From contig JBBBDQ010001270.1 in assembly GCA_037127315.1 (NCBI GenBank), positions 1,305,001 to 1,369,000 of the forward strand: a DNA stretch of 64,000 bases, written 5' to 3'. Made by a program: the position numbers and the translations under genes. The notes under the pieces are model-generated. The model saw nothing but the letters and a program-made list of their open reading frames with translations. It made no database searches and had not been told where the DNA came from. Shown here in pieces: positions 41,180-51,892 of this stretch. The number at the start of each line of letters is the position of its first letter. Positions within the stretch are counted from its first letter, which is position 1. This stretch comes from Ascarosepion bandense. Taxonomy: Eukaryota > Mollusca > Cephalopoda > Sepiida > Sepiidae.

Positions 41180-41775
41180 AACAGAAGACGGAAAGTGCGA
41201 CACAGAGATCCGAAGGCGAATTGGCATGGCGAAGGACGCATTCCAGAAGCAGAGCAGAGTGTTAAGAGACAGAAAAAGTTCTCTAGAAACAAAGAAAAGA
41301 GTACTGGATTGATATGTGATGTCAGCTCTTCAATATGACAGTAAATGCCGGACAATCTCATCGAAGATGAAAGAAACATTTGAAGCAACCGAAATGTGGT
41401 TCTACAGAAGGATGCTGAGGATATCATGGATTGGGCATGTGAGCAATGAGGAGGTTTTGGAAAGAATGGAAACTAAGAGAATATTAATACTGAGAATCAG
41501 GAAGAGACAGCTAAAGTTATTGGCACATGCAATAAGCAGGAGGACTTGGAGAACCTGATACTAACAAGTCAGATAGAGGGAAAAAGAGACAGAAGATAGC
41601 AGCGGAAAACATATTGAAAAATCTGAACAGAGGGATGACAGAACGGGGGTTAGTGTGCTGTAAAAGGAGAAAGTGTGCAAAAAGTCACCAGGGATAGGGA
41701 GACGTGGGAAGCACTTATCGCCTACGTTCTTAAAGGACAAGGCCCATAGAAGAAGAAGAAGAAGAAGAAGAAGAA
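41180..41775 (+). pseudogene. LINE-B fragment with (GAA)n tail
   Basis: Collinear with 20,650-21,210: 'gacggaaagtgcgacacaga', KETFEATEMWFYRRMLRISW, IGHVSNEEVLERMETKRI and RKRQLKLLAHA. It continues in another frame to 'acgttcttaaaggacaaggc' and ends in (GAA)n at 41,751-41,775. It has several frameshifts. Confidence 0.85.
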
Positions 41776-41954
41776 CTCCTAGTTCTATTAGGACAGCAAG
41801 TTTAAAGTTTAAATAAATCCGGCGAGAAGACATATTCTTGACTTTACGCCTCTTGTGCAAAAAAAAAAAAAATAGAAAAGAATACGTTTTTATTGAAGCT
41901 GTACTACAGAGGCACCCCAGTTTTAACTTGCACAGATTAATAAAAACCAAAAAG

Positions 41955-42325
41955 GGGAACATCACCCTTTTACAGTGAAACCGATAAAATGCAGCCGTAA
42001 CTTCTACTCCAACAGTTTCTTTCCTCGCACTTCCCAACTGTGGAATTCTCTTCCAAACGATTGCTTCCTCGACTGCTACAATCTCCAGGAGTTTAAATGT
42101 AAGGTCAATAGACACCTCCTAACACACTAACCTGCTCCCATTCTATCAAACACTCTTCCCATCTGCCCAACCCTCATCCTCGCTATCCTTACTCATCTGT
42201 CACCTTCCTCCTGACATTCCCTATGTCTAACCACTCCTTCTCTTTACCTTCCCCTATGTAGCCCCATGCGCAATAGTGGCAGTGGAATGCCTTGCTTGGG
42301 GTGAGATGATTAAAAGATTAAAAAA
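41955..42325 (+). pseudogene. LINE-A 3' fragment
   Basis: It encodes HHPFTVKPIKCSRNFYSNSF then FPRTSQLWNSLPNDCFLDCY in part, followed by a 3' UTR nearly identical to 58,240-58,475 ('cctaacacactaacctgctc', 'atgcgcaatagtggcagtgg') and poly(A). It is closely related to the 57,665 copy. Confidence 0.85.
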
Positions 42326-42487
42326 AACAAAAAACAAAAAAAACATAAAGCTAATTAGGGCACCCCTAAAAAGAGCCTTCGCTCCGTAGGAGGTGAGATA
42401 AAATTAGTGATAAATATCAATGATAAATAGCATCAACAACGGTGGTAGTATAATAAAAAAAAAACTTGAAGAACAAGGATAAAATTA

Positions 42488-42715
42488 TGGGGTACTCAGT
42501 GAGAATTGTAGTCACTATTCACAAGTTCTAATGAGACTAGCTTGTTAACCATTACACGACGACAAGGTGCCCAGTTGATTTTCGTAAGCACTGCTTCGAC
42601 GTGGCACAAAACCGAAAGTTCAGGGCACCCATCGAGAATCGAACTCACTACTCAGTTCTAAAAAGATCTAGCGAGACAAGGTTGCTAACCGCTGCACCAT
42701 TACAAGGGACCCGAG
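42488..42715 (-). repeat. Tandem dimer of tRNA-like units
   Basis: The minus strand has two related units. Unit 1 is 42,713-42,620, with box A 'taatggtgcagcggttagca' and box B GAGTTCGATTCTC. Unit 2 is 42,573-42,488, with 'cgtgtaatggttaacaagct' and a decayed box B 'gactacaattctc'. Both begin with 'gggncccttgt' and end in 'gggtgcc'-like sequence, so they are diverged copies of one tRNA-derived unit. It is a likely SINE head. A functional tRNA is not expected. Confidence 0.6.
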
Positions 42716-42950
42716 CTTATTAGAAAACAGTATGGTTGTTTAATTTTAGATAAAACGATATAAGAAACTTTCGGTAGCCTGAATTTTAATTCTCTTTCTT
42801 TTTAAGACGGTAGAAAATACGAAAAAATGCATAAGATATTTAAAAAGAAATTCATCAGAATTAACCTCTGCCCTGCCAACGGAAACAACAATACGCCAAT
42901 TGCGTTCCCACCATAATAGTAACCGTATTAAAAAAAAAAGATGTCACCAA
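42716..42950. other. Nothing recognised
   Basis: AT-rich DNA leading into the 55-bp satellite. Confidence 0.4.
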
Positions 42951-44940
42951 GTAAGTAAAAGTATACAAACTCAAATAGAAAATACTAACATTCATCTAAT
43001 CCAGAAGCAAGTAAATCCTCACAGATTAAAATGCGAACGACCAATATTTATTATTTTTGGAGCTAGTAAATACTCAGAAACCCAAATATAACATTTATCT
43101 TCTCCCGAAGCAAGTAAAAACTTAGAGCTTCAAATATAAAAGACAAAATTTATCTATTCTTGAAGCAAGTAAATCCTGATACGTGAAATATAAAAGATCA
43201 AATTTATCTATTCATGAAGCAAGTAAATACATAGAACCTCAAATATAAAACACCAAATTATCTATTCTCGAAGCAAGTAAAGACTTAGAGCCTCAAGTAT
43301 AAAAGACCCAAATTTATCTATTCTTGAAACAAGTAAATACATAGAACCTCAAATATAAAAGACCAAACTTATCTATTATAAAAGCAAGTAAATACTTAGA
43401 GCCTCAAATATAAAACACCAAATTATCTATTCTCGAAGTAAGTAAAGACTTAGAGCGTCAAGTATAAAAGACCAAATTTATCTATTCTTGAACCAAGTAA
43501 ATACATAGAACCTAAATATAAAAGACCAAACTTATCTATTATAAAAGCAAGTAAATACTTAGAGCCTCAAATATAAAACACCAAATTATCTATTCTCGAA
43601 GCAAGTAAAGACTTAGAGCCTCAAGTATAAAAGACCAAATTATCTATTCTCGAAGCAAGTAAATACTTAGAGCCTCAAATATAAAACACCAAATTTATCT
43701 ATTCTTGAAGCAAGTAAAGATTTAGAGCCTCAAATATAAAAGACGAAATTTATCTATTCTTGAAACAAGTAAATACATAGAACCTCAAATATATAAGACC
43801 AAACTTATCTATTATAAAAGCAAGTAAATACTTAGAGCCTCATATATAAAAGACCAAATTATCTATTCTCGAAGCAAGTAAATACTTAGAGCCTCAAATA
43901 TAAAACACCAAATTTATCTATTCTCGAAGCAAGTAAAGATTTAGAGCCTCAAATATAAAAGACGAAATTTATCTATTCTTGAAACAAGTAAATACATAGA
44001 ACCTCAAATATAAAAGACCAAACTTATCTATTATAAAAGCAAGTAAATACTTAGAGCCTCATATATAAAAGACCAAATTTATCTATTCTCGAAGTAAGTA
44101 AATACTTAGAGCCTCAAATATAAAAGACGAAATTTATCTATTCTTGAAACAAGTAAATACTTAGAGCCTCAAATATAAAATACCAAAATTATCTATTATA
44201 GTAGCAAGTAAATACTTAGAGTCTCAAATATAAAACACCAAATTATCTATTCTCGAAGCAAGTAAAGACTTAGAGCCTCAAGTATAAAAGACCAAATTTA
44301 TCTATTCTTGAAACAAGTAAATACATAGAACCTAAATATAAAAGACCAAACTTATCTATTATAAAAGCAAGTAAATACTTAGAGCCTCATATATAAAAGA
44401 CGAAATTTATCTATTCTTGAAACAAGTAAATACATAGAACCTCAAATATATAAGACCAAACTTATCTATTATAAAAGCAAGTAAATACTTAGAGCCTCAA
44501 ATATAAAAGACGAAATTTATCTATTCTTGAAACAAGTAAATACTTAGAGCCTCAAATATAAAATACCAAAATTATCTATTATAGTAGCAAGTAAATACTT
44601 AGAGCCTCAAATATAAAACACCAAATTATCTATTCTCGAAGCAAGTAAAGACTTAGAGCCTCAAGTATAAAAGACGAAATTTATCTATTCTTGAAACAAG
44701 TAAATACATAGAACCTAAATATAAAAGACCAAACTTATCTATTATAAAAGCAAGTAAATACTTAGAGCCTCATATATAAAAGACCAAATTTATCTATTCT
44801 CGAAGTAAGTAAATACTTAGAGCCTCAAATATAGAAGACCAAACTTATCTATTATAGAAGCAAGGAAATACTTAGAGCCTCAAATATAAAAGACCGAACT
44901 TATCTATTATAGAAGCAAGGAAATGCTTCCAGACTCACAA
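42950..44940. repeat. 55-bp satellite, about 36 copies, with trimer higher-order structure
   Basis: The unit reads 'gaagcaagtaaatacttaga', 'gcctcaaatataaaagacca', 'aatttatctattctc'. Three variants cycle: TTGAAACAAGTAAATACATAG, TATAAAAGCAAGTAAATACTT-type and CTCGAAGCAAGTAAAGACTT-type. This gives a higher-order period of about 163-165 bp, for example from 43,321 and 43,486. Edges are more diverged than the centre. Confidence 0.92.
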
Positions 44941-44945
44941 GTATA

Positions 44946-45540
44946 AACCACCAGCAACGCCATATTTCCGGCTCATATACACGCATCGGCAAACTGTATT
45001 TAGAAACCAAAGAAATGCTTACAGTGTTAAATTTAAACGACCGCTATCTTAAATGTAAAAGGAAAAAAGGAAAATAAATCTTCTATTTTTATTTTTGAAT
45101 TCAAGTCATATTTTTATGTCTCCGGTTAAAGTTTCAAATGAAATTTCATTTGATGAATTTCCCGAGTGACCGATCATACTGTAATAATATTTACTTTTTA
45201 TTTTTTATTTTTTTGGAATCCCCTGAGATTAAATACAGGAGCCTTAACTAACTCCCAAATATATTGATTAACCTTTCTTACAAGACACGCCTTGAAGTTA
45301 TAAATTCGTACCTAAGGGAATAAGTGCAGACAAATTTTTTCACATTGGATAATTAAAAGGTTGGTCGTAGATTACTTTAATCCAAATGATTATCGCCTAA
45401 ACTTTTTCTCATGCAAACCATTTCGAACTGCTATTTTAAAGCATAAATACTAAAATGTTCGGAAAGTAATTACGTTTTTACCAGAAAGTGTATAAAAGCA
45501 AATGTAAGTTAAATTTAATAAAATATTAAGGTATTTACAT
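44946..45540. other. Nothing recognised
   Basis: AT-rich, with no family match. Confidence 0.4.
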
Positions 45541-45544
45541 TATT

Positions 45545-45630
45545 CGGACGATTGTCTTCGTCTTTGTTGCCTTGTACGTTTCGGCCTTCTTCAGGTGCTA
45601 GGAATTTCGAACCGAACTCTTTATTACAAT
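45545..45630 (-). repeat. Left copy of a PLE-tail-like repeat
   Basis: The minus strand contains CCTGAAGAAGGCCGAAACGT. This is hammerhead-like: a CTGAAGA core and GAAAC are present but stem II is missing. The plus strand shares 'ccttcttcagg.g.tag.aat' and 'gaaccgaa' with 48,412-48,515. Confidence 0.55.
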
Positions 45631-46319
45631 CACTATATTTAGCTGTCCCTCCCACTAAGGGCAACACGTGACACATGTTCAGTTTATGAGTGGGAATTTC
45701 CGGGTTATATCTTTATTACAATCACTGGGGTATATGAACTCCATTCCTTGCGTAGTAATGCCTCTTTTGAAAGTCATGAGTTATCTCCCTCTAACCCTGC
45801 AAGTTAATTGTTCTGTTATTGCTCTTTCTAGTAGTGATGTAGGTTTCCTTTATAATCTTTTATTTGAAGTAGTGTGGAAGGTCAACATCTTGATTTTGTC
45901 ATTATTTTCTACTTTGAGTTACATGTGCTATCCATTTTAATTTTTAAAGAATCTTTAAGCGATACAGCTTCTGCTGTCTGCTACAGTTCTTGGTTTTGGA
46001 TTCTGTCATGAAAACGGAAGCTCTTCGCAAAGAACTACGGGCTTCACTTTCTCAAAGCCATGTGAGATAAGTTTGGTGCCATGTATGACATTCATGTAAA
46101 AATCTTGATCTGGCTCGACTTGAATAAAACTCGAGTATTTTGATATTCACAAAAATAAATCTTGAAAATCCAATCCCTAATGTTGAGCGCAATGAAAGAA
46201 AGATAAGGTTGTCGGATCATTATTAATTTAGAATTTTTAAAATTCAATAGAGGGTTAAATTCAACAGCTGCAACGTAAACTGTAAAAGTTTTGTTGTCTA
46301 TAGGATTTGAGTTGTTTGG

Positions 46320-46365
46320 TTAATGGCATATCAACTCCTTATGGGTCATTTAATGCTGAAATTCT
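46320..46365 (-). mobile_element. SINE S3 3' end fragment
   Basis: The minus strand reads 'ttaaatgacccataaggagt' then 'tgatatgcc', matching the 'gataaatgacccgccgaggttgatatgcc' terminus of S3 at 12,885-12,919. The rest of S3 is absent. Confidence 0.5.
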
Positions 46366-46427
46366 ATTTTCTTCTAAGCTTTGAAATAATAATGAAAATA
46401 AAGTGATATACCGTGTTTCCTCAAGCA

Positions 46428-48322
46428 TAATACGCCTTCATCCATATTTCGTAACCCTAAATTTATGGAAGCTTGTTGCCACTTAAAATAATAACATAAG
46501 TTTGGATCTTGAAGCTTGTTGCCTCTTATAATAATGACACAGGTTTGTATCCTGAAGTTGTTGCCACTTATAATAATGACACAGGTTTGGATCCTGAAGC
46601 TTGTTGCCACTTAAAATAACACAAGTTTGGATCTTGAAGCTTGTTGCCTCTTATAATAATGACACAGGTTTGTATCCTGAAGTTGTTGCCACTGATAATA
46701 ATGACACAGGTTTGGATCCTGAAGCTTGTTGCCACTTTAAATAATGACACAGTTTTGGATCTTGAACATTGTTGCCACTTATAACAATGGCACAGTTTTG
46801 TATATAAAGCTACTGCCAATAGTAATAATGACACAGGTATGAATCTTGAAGCTTGTTGCCACTAATAATAATGACACATGTTCGGATTTTGAAACTTGTT
46901 GCCAGTCATAATAATGACAAAGGTTTGCTTCATGAAGCTTGTTGCCACTTAAAATAATGACACTGGTTTGGATTATGAAGCTTTTTGCCACTTATAATAA
47001 TGACACAGGTTTGCATCTTGAAGCTAGTTGCCAATTATAATAATGATATATGTTCGGATTTTGAAGCTTCTGGCCACTTAAAATAATGACACAGGTTTGT
47101 ATCTTGAAGCTTCTTGCCAATTATAATAATTACACATGTTCGGATTTTGAAGCCTGTTGCCACTTATGATAATGACACAGGTTTGTATTTTGAAGTTTGT
47201 TGCCAATTATATTAATGACATAGGTTCGAATCTTGAAACTTGTTGCCACTCATGATATTGACACACGTTTGTATCTTGAAGCTTGTTGCTAATTATAATA
47301 TTGCTAGATGTTCGGATCTTGAAGCTTGTTGCTGCTTAAAATAATGACACAGGTTTGTATGTTGAAGTTTGTTCATAATTATAATAATGAGACAGGTTTA
47401 ATCTTGAAGCTTGTTGCCACTTAAAATATACACAGGCTTTGATCGTGAACATTGTTGCCACTTACAACAATGACACGGGTTTGGATCCTGAAGCTTGTTG
47501 CCACTAATAATAATGACACAGGTTTGGATCTTGAAGCTTGTTGCCAATTATAATAATGACAGGTTTGAATCTTGCCAATTATAACAAGGACACAGGTTTG
47601 TTTCTTGAAGCTTGCTGTCACTTATAATAATGACACAGGGTTGGATCTTGAAGCTTGTTGCCAGTTATAATCATGACAGGGGTTGGATCTTGAAGCTTGT
47701 TGCCACTTAAAATAATGACACAGGTTTGGATTTTGAAGCTTGTTGTCACTCATAATAATGACACAGGTTTGGATCGTGAACATTGTTGCCACTTAAAATA
47801 ATGACAAAATGTTTCATTGTGAAGCTTGTTGCCACTTATAATAATGACACAGGGTTGGATCTTGAAGCTTGTTGCCACTTGTAATAACGACACAAGGTTG
47901 AATCTTAAGTTTGTTGCCACTTATAATAATGACACAGGTTTGGATCTTGAAGCTTGTTGCCACTCATGATAATGACACATGTTCGGATTTTAAAGCTTGT
48001 GGCAACTTATAATGATGACACTGGGTTGGATCTTGAAGCTTGTTGCCACTCATAATAATGACAGTTTCGGATTTTGAAGCTTGTTACCACTTATAATAAT
48101 GACACTAGGTTGGATCTTGAAGCTTTTTGCTACTTGTAATAATGACACATGTTCGAATGTTGAAACAATTTGCAACTTAAAATAATTACACTTGTTTGGA
48201 TTTTGAAGCTTGTTGCCACTTATAATAATGACACAGGTTTGGAAGTTGAAGCTTTTTGCCAGTTATAATATTGACACTGGTTTGGATCTTGAACATTGTT
48301 GCCACTTATAATAAATGTTGAA
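46428..48322. repeat. 43-bp satellite, about 44 copies
   Basis: The unit is 'aataatgacacaggtttgga', 'tcttgaagcttgttgccact', 'tat'. Variation is substitutional with some short deletions. Minus-strand frames such as CVIIISGNNFRIQT are repeat artefacts. AAGCTT (HindIII) recurs in most units. Confidence 0.95.
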
Positions 48323-48411
48323 AATCTAACTGAATTATATGTAATTGTACTTTGCTTTTTGAAAAAAAAATGTCTCATTTGCCTATATTTTTTAGATTAG
48401 GTATTATTTTT

Positions 48412-48515
48412 CGAACTATTGTTCTAAACTTTATTGTCATGTTTACGTCGTTTCTGCCGTTGTACATTCCGACCTTCTTCAGGGGTTTAGAATTTTGAAC
48501 CGAAATTTTTATTTA
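48412..48515 (-). repeat. Right copy of the PLE-tail-like repeat
   Basis: Similar to 45,545-45,630 in the same orientation, with CTGAAGAAGGTCGGAATGTAC. With its partner it brackets the 43-bp satellite. Confidence 0.5.
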
Positions 48516-48821
48516 GAGTCATGCCATATTCGGATGTTTTAGTTTTGTTCTTTTACACAACCTTCTGTGTTCCTGTTCGCCACTGCTGTTCCCTGGTATT
48601 GAACACACAACGTCTTGGTTCAAGTCACTTGACTCAATAAAGGCTTTTATCCACTGTGCCTTATATCCTTGAGGACAACATCTGGCGATAGAAATTATTT
48701 TGTCACACCTTAGTTTAAGTTTGTTTTATACAAAAGCGCGTATTATGCACATATGAGAGTAACCATTCCGTCGAAATTAAAATAGACCTCAAAATATTTG
48801 AGAGGATTATGTATATATATA

Positions 48822-48835
48822 TATGTTTGTGTGTA

Positions 48836-48882
<47 letters not shown>
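48822..48882. repeat. (TG)n/(TA)n microsatellite
   Basis: Compound run left of the second PLE. Confidence 0.95.
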
Positions 48883-48884
<2 letters not shown>

Positions 48885-48908
48885 CTTTAAAAATCACAAA
48901 CTGAAACA

Positions 48909-48950
48909 TCTCTCAAGGGATCTCTTTCGCCAACATCACATCAGGAGAGA
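48909..48950 (-). ncRNA. Hammerhead relic near PLE 3' end
   Basis: The minus strand has stem I TCTCTC/GAGAGA perfect (48,950-48,945 with 48,914-48,909), a core CTGATGT (last base changed from A), GAAA and a two-base-pair stem III. Stem II is not convincing. It lies downstream of the PLE read in the same orientation, where a PLE hammerhead would be expected. Confidence 0.4.
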
Positions 48951-49129
48951 ATCGGTGGTAGTGATCAAAGAATGAAAAAAATATTCACGTGAGCAAAATG
49001 TGGGGGAACAGATGCGTGTAAACAATTAGCGAGTGGGATAAAATTGATTAAATATATACAATTAGATCAAATATGTACAAAAATATGAACAAAAATAGGT
49101 GAAAGAGGGGGGTGAGTGTTAAAAAACAT

Positions 49130-50016
49130 CCCCGAACAAGTCCAACGACTTAACGAAATCTTTCTGTCGACAGAGACAGGGTTTACGCCAAAGAATCGAG
49201 ACCGACTCCAGGTTCCTTAAATGGTTAATGGAGTCGGCTCTGTGTAGGACCCTGAACTAATCATCTTTATAGGTCTTGGCACAATCTGGATTATCCAACA
49301 GATGCTGGCCGATGGCCGATTCCACGGAAGGTGGGGGTGGCGAAGGCGACTTATTTTACCCAATCTAATCTGTGAAGGGATGTGTCGGTTGATACGGGTC
49401 TGCAAATGTAAGGTGGTTCGCCCCACATAGCCAGTAGCGCACTGGCAATTAAATTCATAAAATATATATTACTCAATCTGATGCAGGGCAAACTATCCTT
49501 TAAGGTAGAGGGAAATGGAGATCTAACGCCAAAAATCAAACGCAACACAACAGACGGAAAACAATCAGACACAGACCTAGTAATTCGTCTACCCAACTTC
49601 TGACTGACCTCTCCGATCCAAGGGATTTTAAAATGAACTGGACACTTAGAAGGACCAAAGGTGGTAGATGAATTAAATTTTTCCACATTCTTGTAAATGA
49701 TATAATTAACCAAGTTCTCGGGGTACCAGTGGCGAACAAATAAATATCTCTTTGATATTATTCAACTCATGTTCAAGTCTACCCGGGAAACTAATTTTGA
49801 GAGCTCTATACACTAAAGTCTGAATAAGACCTGTCCTCCTGGATCCAGGCACAAAAGAGCGCCAATTCATATAAAGACCGGTAAAGGTTGGTTTACGGTA
49901 AATAGACGTAAGAAAACCATCACCACTGCGTTCAATTAAAACGTCCAGGAAAGGCAAGCAACCCTCGTTCTCATTCTCCATTTTAAATATTAAAGCTTTA
50001 TGGAGGGGATTATTTT
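49130..50016 (-). pseudogene. Penelope-like element: RT tail and GIY-YIG domain
   Basis: Pieces in three frames form one coding region: NPLHKALIFKMENENEGCLP, FLDVLIERSGDGFLTSIYRK and PTFTGLYMNWRSFVP (RT thumb region after YxDD). After a frameshift, VNYIIYKNVEKFNSSTTFGP, SKCPVHFKIPWIGEVSQKLG and RRITRSVSDCFPSVVLRLIF. After another, the GIY-YIG start: a TGY block then VGRTTLHLQTRINRHIPSQ. The protein is related to the PLE at 14,985 but clearly a different family. It is 5'-truncated by a (TA)n(TG)n run. The catalytic YVDD is lost and two or more frameshifts make it inactive. Confidence 0.88.
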
Positions 50017-50030
50017 TGCTTTGTTTTTTA

Positions 50031-50032
<2 letters not shown>

Positions 50033-50123
<91 letters not shown>

Positions 50124-50125
50124 CG
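50033..50125. repeat. (TA)n(TG)n microsatellite
   Basis: TA run then TG run. It forms the truncation boundary of the PLE. Confidence 0.97.
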
Positions 50126-50129
50126 TTTG

Positions 50130-50500
50130 TGTGTGTATACTACTGGGCATAATTATTAGGACAGCCCAGTGTTTAAAAAAAGAATGATGTATTTCATATT
50201 ATTTTTCAGTATTTATTGCCAAGTGAATAATTGTAAATGAAAATTGAATGGTTCTTTTGTTAATACTGCACAATAACATGTGCATCAAATGAATTTATAA
50301 ATATTTAATAATTACCTATATTTCTGTTTCATCGTTGAAAGAAAAAATATTTAGGTTGTTTCGGAATAGTTCATCTTTGCTTCTTTGCTTTGTAAAATTA
50401 ATTTTGCAAAGTAATAATAACAAAAGAATCATTCTATTTTCATTTGGCAATAAATACATCATTTCTTTAAAAAAAAAACTGGGGTGGCCTAATAATTATG
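50130..50500. other. Nothing firmly recognised
   Basis: 'cataattattaggacagccc' at about 50,148 and 'ggggtggcctaataattatg' at about 50,480 are inverted, and flank 330 bp in which 'gtatttattgccaa' (50,209) and 'ttggcaataaatac' (50,443) are also inverted. This suggests a MITE of the Tc1/mariner type with long inverted arms, without coding sequence. Confidence 0.45.
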
Positions 50501-50504
50501 GCGG

Positions 50505-50655
50505 TGGTGTACAGAGCGCCTATAGCTCAGCGGTAGAATCGCCGGCTGACGCCAATTCGGTCGGGTTTCAATCCTGGGTTAAAAGCAATCGGATGTCGAA
50601 CCGTGCTGATGAGCTGTGATACAGCGAAACAGATCTGTCTTCGGATGACTATATA
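50505..50655 (+). mobile_element. SINE S2, 5'-truncated, with hammerhead
   Basis: It starts at the tRNA-like head ('gcgcctatagctcagcggta', box B GGTTTCAATCC), followed by the hammerhead at 50,601-50,644 and (TA)n. It faces an inverted S2 copy, tail to tail across the TA run. Confidence 0.85.
50601..50644 (+). ncRNA. Type I hammerhead ribozyme in S2
   Basis: Core CTGATGA (50,606-50,612), stem II GCTGT/ACAGC perfect, GAAA, stem III ACAG/CTGT with AT loop, triplet GTC. Stem I CCGTG/TTCGG has one mismatch and a G-T pair next to the core. Confidence 0.8.
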
Positions 50656-50663
50656 TATATACA

Positions 50664-50855
50664 TATAGTCATCCCCAGACATTCCTGTTCCGCTAATCAG
50701 TACGGTTAGACATCCGATTGCATCTAGCCAGGATTGAAACCCGACCGAATTGACATCATTCGGTGATTGTAATGAGTGTTCAAATTCATTACCGATTGAA
50801 CGATGACTAAATGCTTGAATAACTACTGTAAGGTCTACGAGAGCGTAAATAATCC
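50664..50855 (-). mobile_element. SINE S2, inverted partner, decayed ribozyme
   Basis: The minus strand has 'agtagttattcaagcattta', a much-changed tRNA-like head and box B GGGTTTCAATCC. In the hammerhead relic at 50,673-50,705 stem II is deleted and the core reads CTGATTA. Confidence 0.75.
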
Positions 50856-50856
50856 T

Positions 50857-50861
<5 letters not shown>

Positions 50862-50930
<69 letters not shown>
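50862..50930. repeat. (TA)n microsatellite
   Basis: Long TA run of about 69 bp. Confidence 0.98.
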
Positions 50931-50932
<2 letters not shown>

Positions 50933-50943
50933 CCATGAAATCT

Positions 50944-51028
50944 TTTTTGGTCGAGTGGTAAGACGCGTTAGATCTAATGACAACATTTCTCCAGTGTATG
51001 GGTGTTGTTGGTTCGAAACCCATCGGAA
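50944..51028 (+). repeat. tRNA-like sequence
   Basis: Box A TGGTCGAGTGG (50,948-50,958) and a perfect box B GGTTCGAAACC (51,010-51,020) are spaced as in a Ser/Leu-type tRNA with a long variable region. The anticodon arm and acceptor pairing are poor and the 5' side is a T-run, so a tRNA pseudogene or SINE head is more likely than a working tRNA. Confidence 0.45.
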
Positions 51029-51250
51029 GATACATATTTTCCAAACAAAATTGCTTAAATACTGAGGCCGATGGATATTAAAAATGAAATGTTTAATTAT
51101 AGAAAATGCGACTATCCCCTTAAATACGAATATTCATTAAAAATAATATTCAAACAAATAATTTTAAATAGATATATCGGTTACAAACATTTCATAAGTT
51201 TCAGTTAAATTTTATAATATCTATCTCGATCTTTTTGATAATGGATCGCG

Positions 51251-51565
51251 TATGTGTATTGTGGTGCAGTGGATGTTGGCTCGGAACGAGAAATCGGGGA
51301 GCCGAGTTCGAATTCCAATGGAATTCCTTGCATTCACTTACGCGCAAATACCTTTGGGAAAGGTATTAATCCGTTTCTTCCCTCCAGCTATGGGTTAAAT
51401 AACAGGACAGATTGGGTTCTATAGCCTTGGCTGGCAACCAGTTTACCACAGAAAATAATGGCAGCATAGTGTGGGATAATCTTCTGCCTAGTCAGTTATG
51501 TCTCTTTCGGGACATGATCGCCCAAGCGTGTATCCCGCATAGCGCTTAATTGACTGACTGACTGA
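51251..51565 (+). mobile_element. SINE S1, full length reference copy
   Basis: The tRNA-like head has box A TGGTGCAGTGG (51,262-51,272) and box B GTTCGAATTC (51,306-51,315). The body runs 'cctttgggaaaggtattaat', 'atgggttaaataacaggaca' and 'cctagtcagttatgtctctt'. The 3' domain has the hairpin TGTCTCTTTCGGGACA and a terminal run of TGACTGACTGACTG. Pol III transcription is implied by the boxes. It lacks poly(A), so the partner LINE is unclear. Confidence 0.9.
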
Positions 51566-51644
51566 ATGGATAAGCTAATTGAGGTAAATGTCAGAATTCT
51601 TAAATGAAATACATTGAAGGGGAATTACGCGCCATTAGTTACGT

Positions 51645-51768
51645 TACTGCAGAAAGCAATGGCAACCTACTGCGGGATAATCTTCTGCCCAGTCAGTCAT
51701 GTCTCTTTCGAGACATGATCGCCCAAGCGTGTATCACGTATGGCACTTAACTGACTGACTGAATATAA
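51645..51768 (+). mobile_element. SINE S1 3' domain only
   Basis: From 'gcagaaagcaatggcaacct' to 'cttaactgactgactg', with a perfect 8-bp hairpin CATGTCTC/GAGACATG. Confidence 0.85.
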
Positions 51769-51892
51769 TAATTGAAATAATGATTAAGGCTTCTACTGGT
51801 CATAAAGTGGGGGATAGGTTTTCTATTGTTATGAAGTAATAAACTGATCCCCCACGAATTACTACTTAATAATATAATACATCTCTTTTTTT

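Noticed and set aside
45668..45940. 90-residue hydrophobic ORF
   Set aside because: No signal peptide or family pattern and no conservation evidence. It lies between repeats.
46374..47621. Minus-strand repeat protein-like frames (CVIIISGNN pattern)
   Set aside because: The unit is 43 bp, not a multiple of three, so frames shift from unit to unit. It is a satellite, not a repeat protein.
50944..51028. Functional tRNA-Ser/Leu gene
   Set aside because: Boxes A and B are good, but acceptor and anticodon arms do not pair well. Kept only as a tRNA-like repeat.
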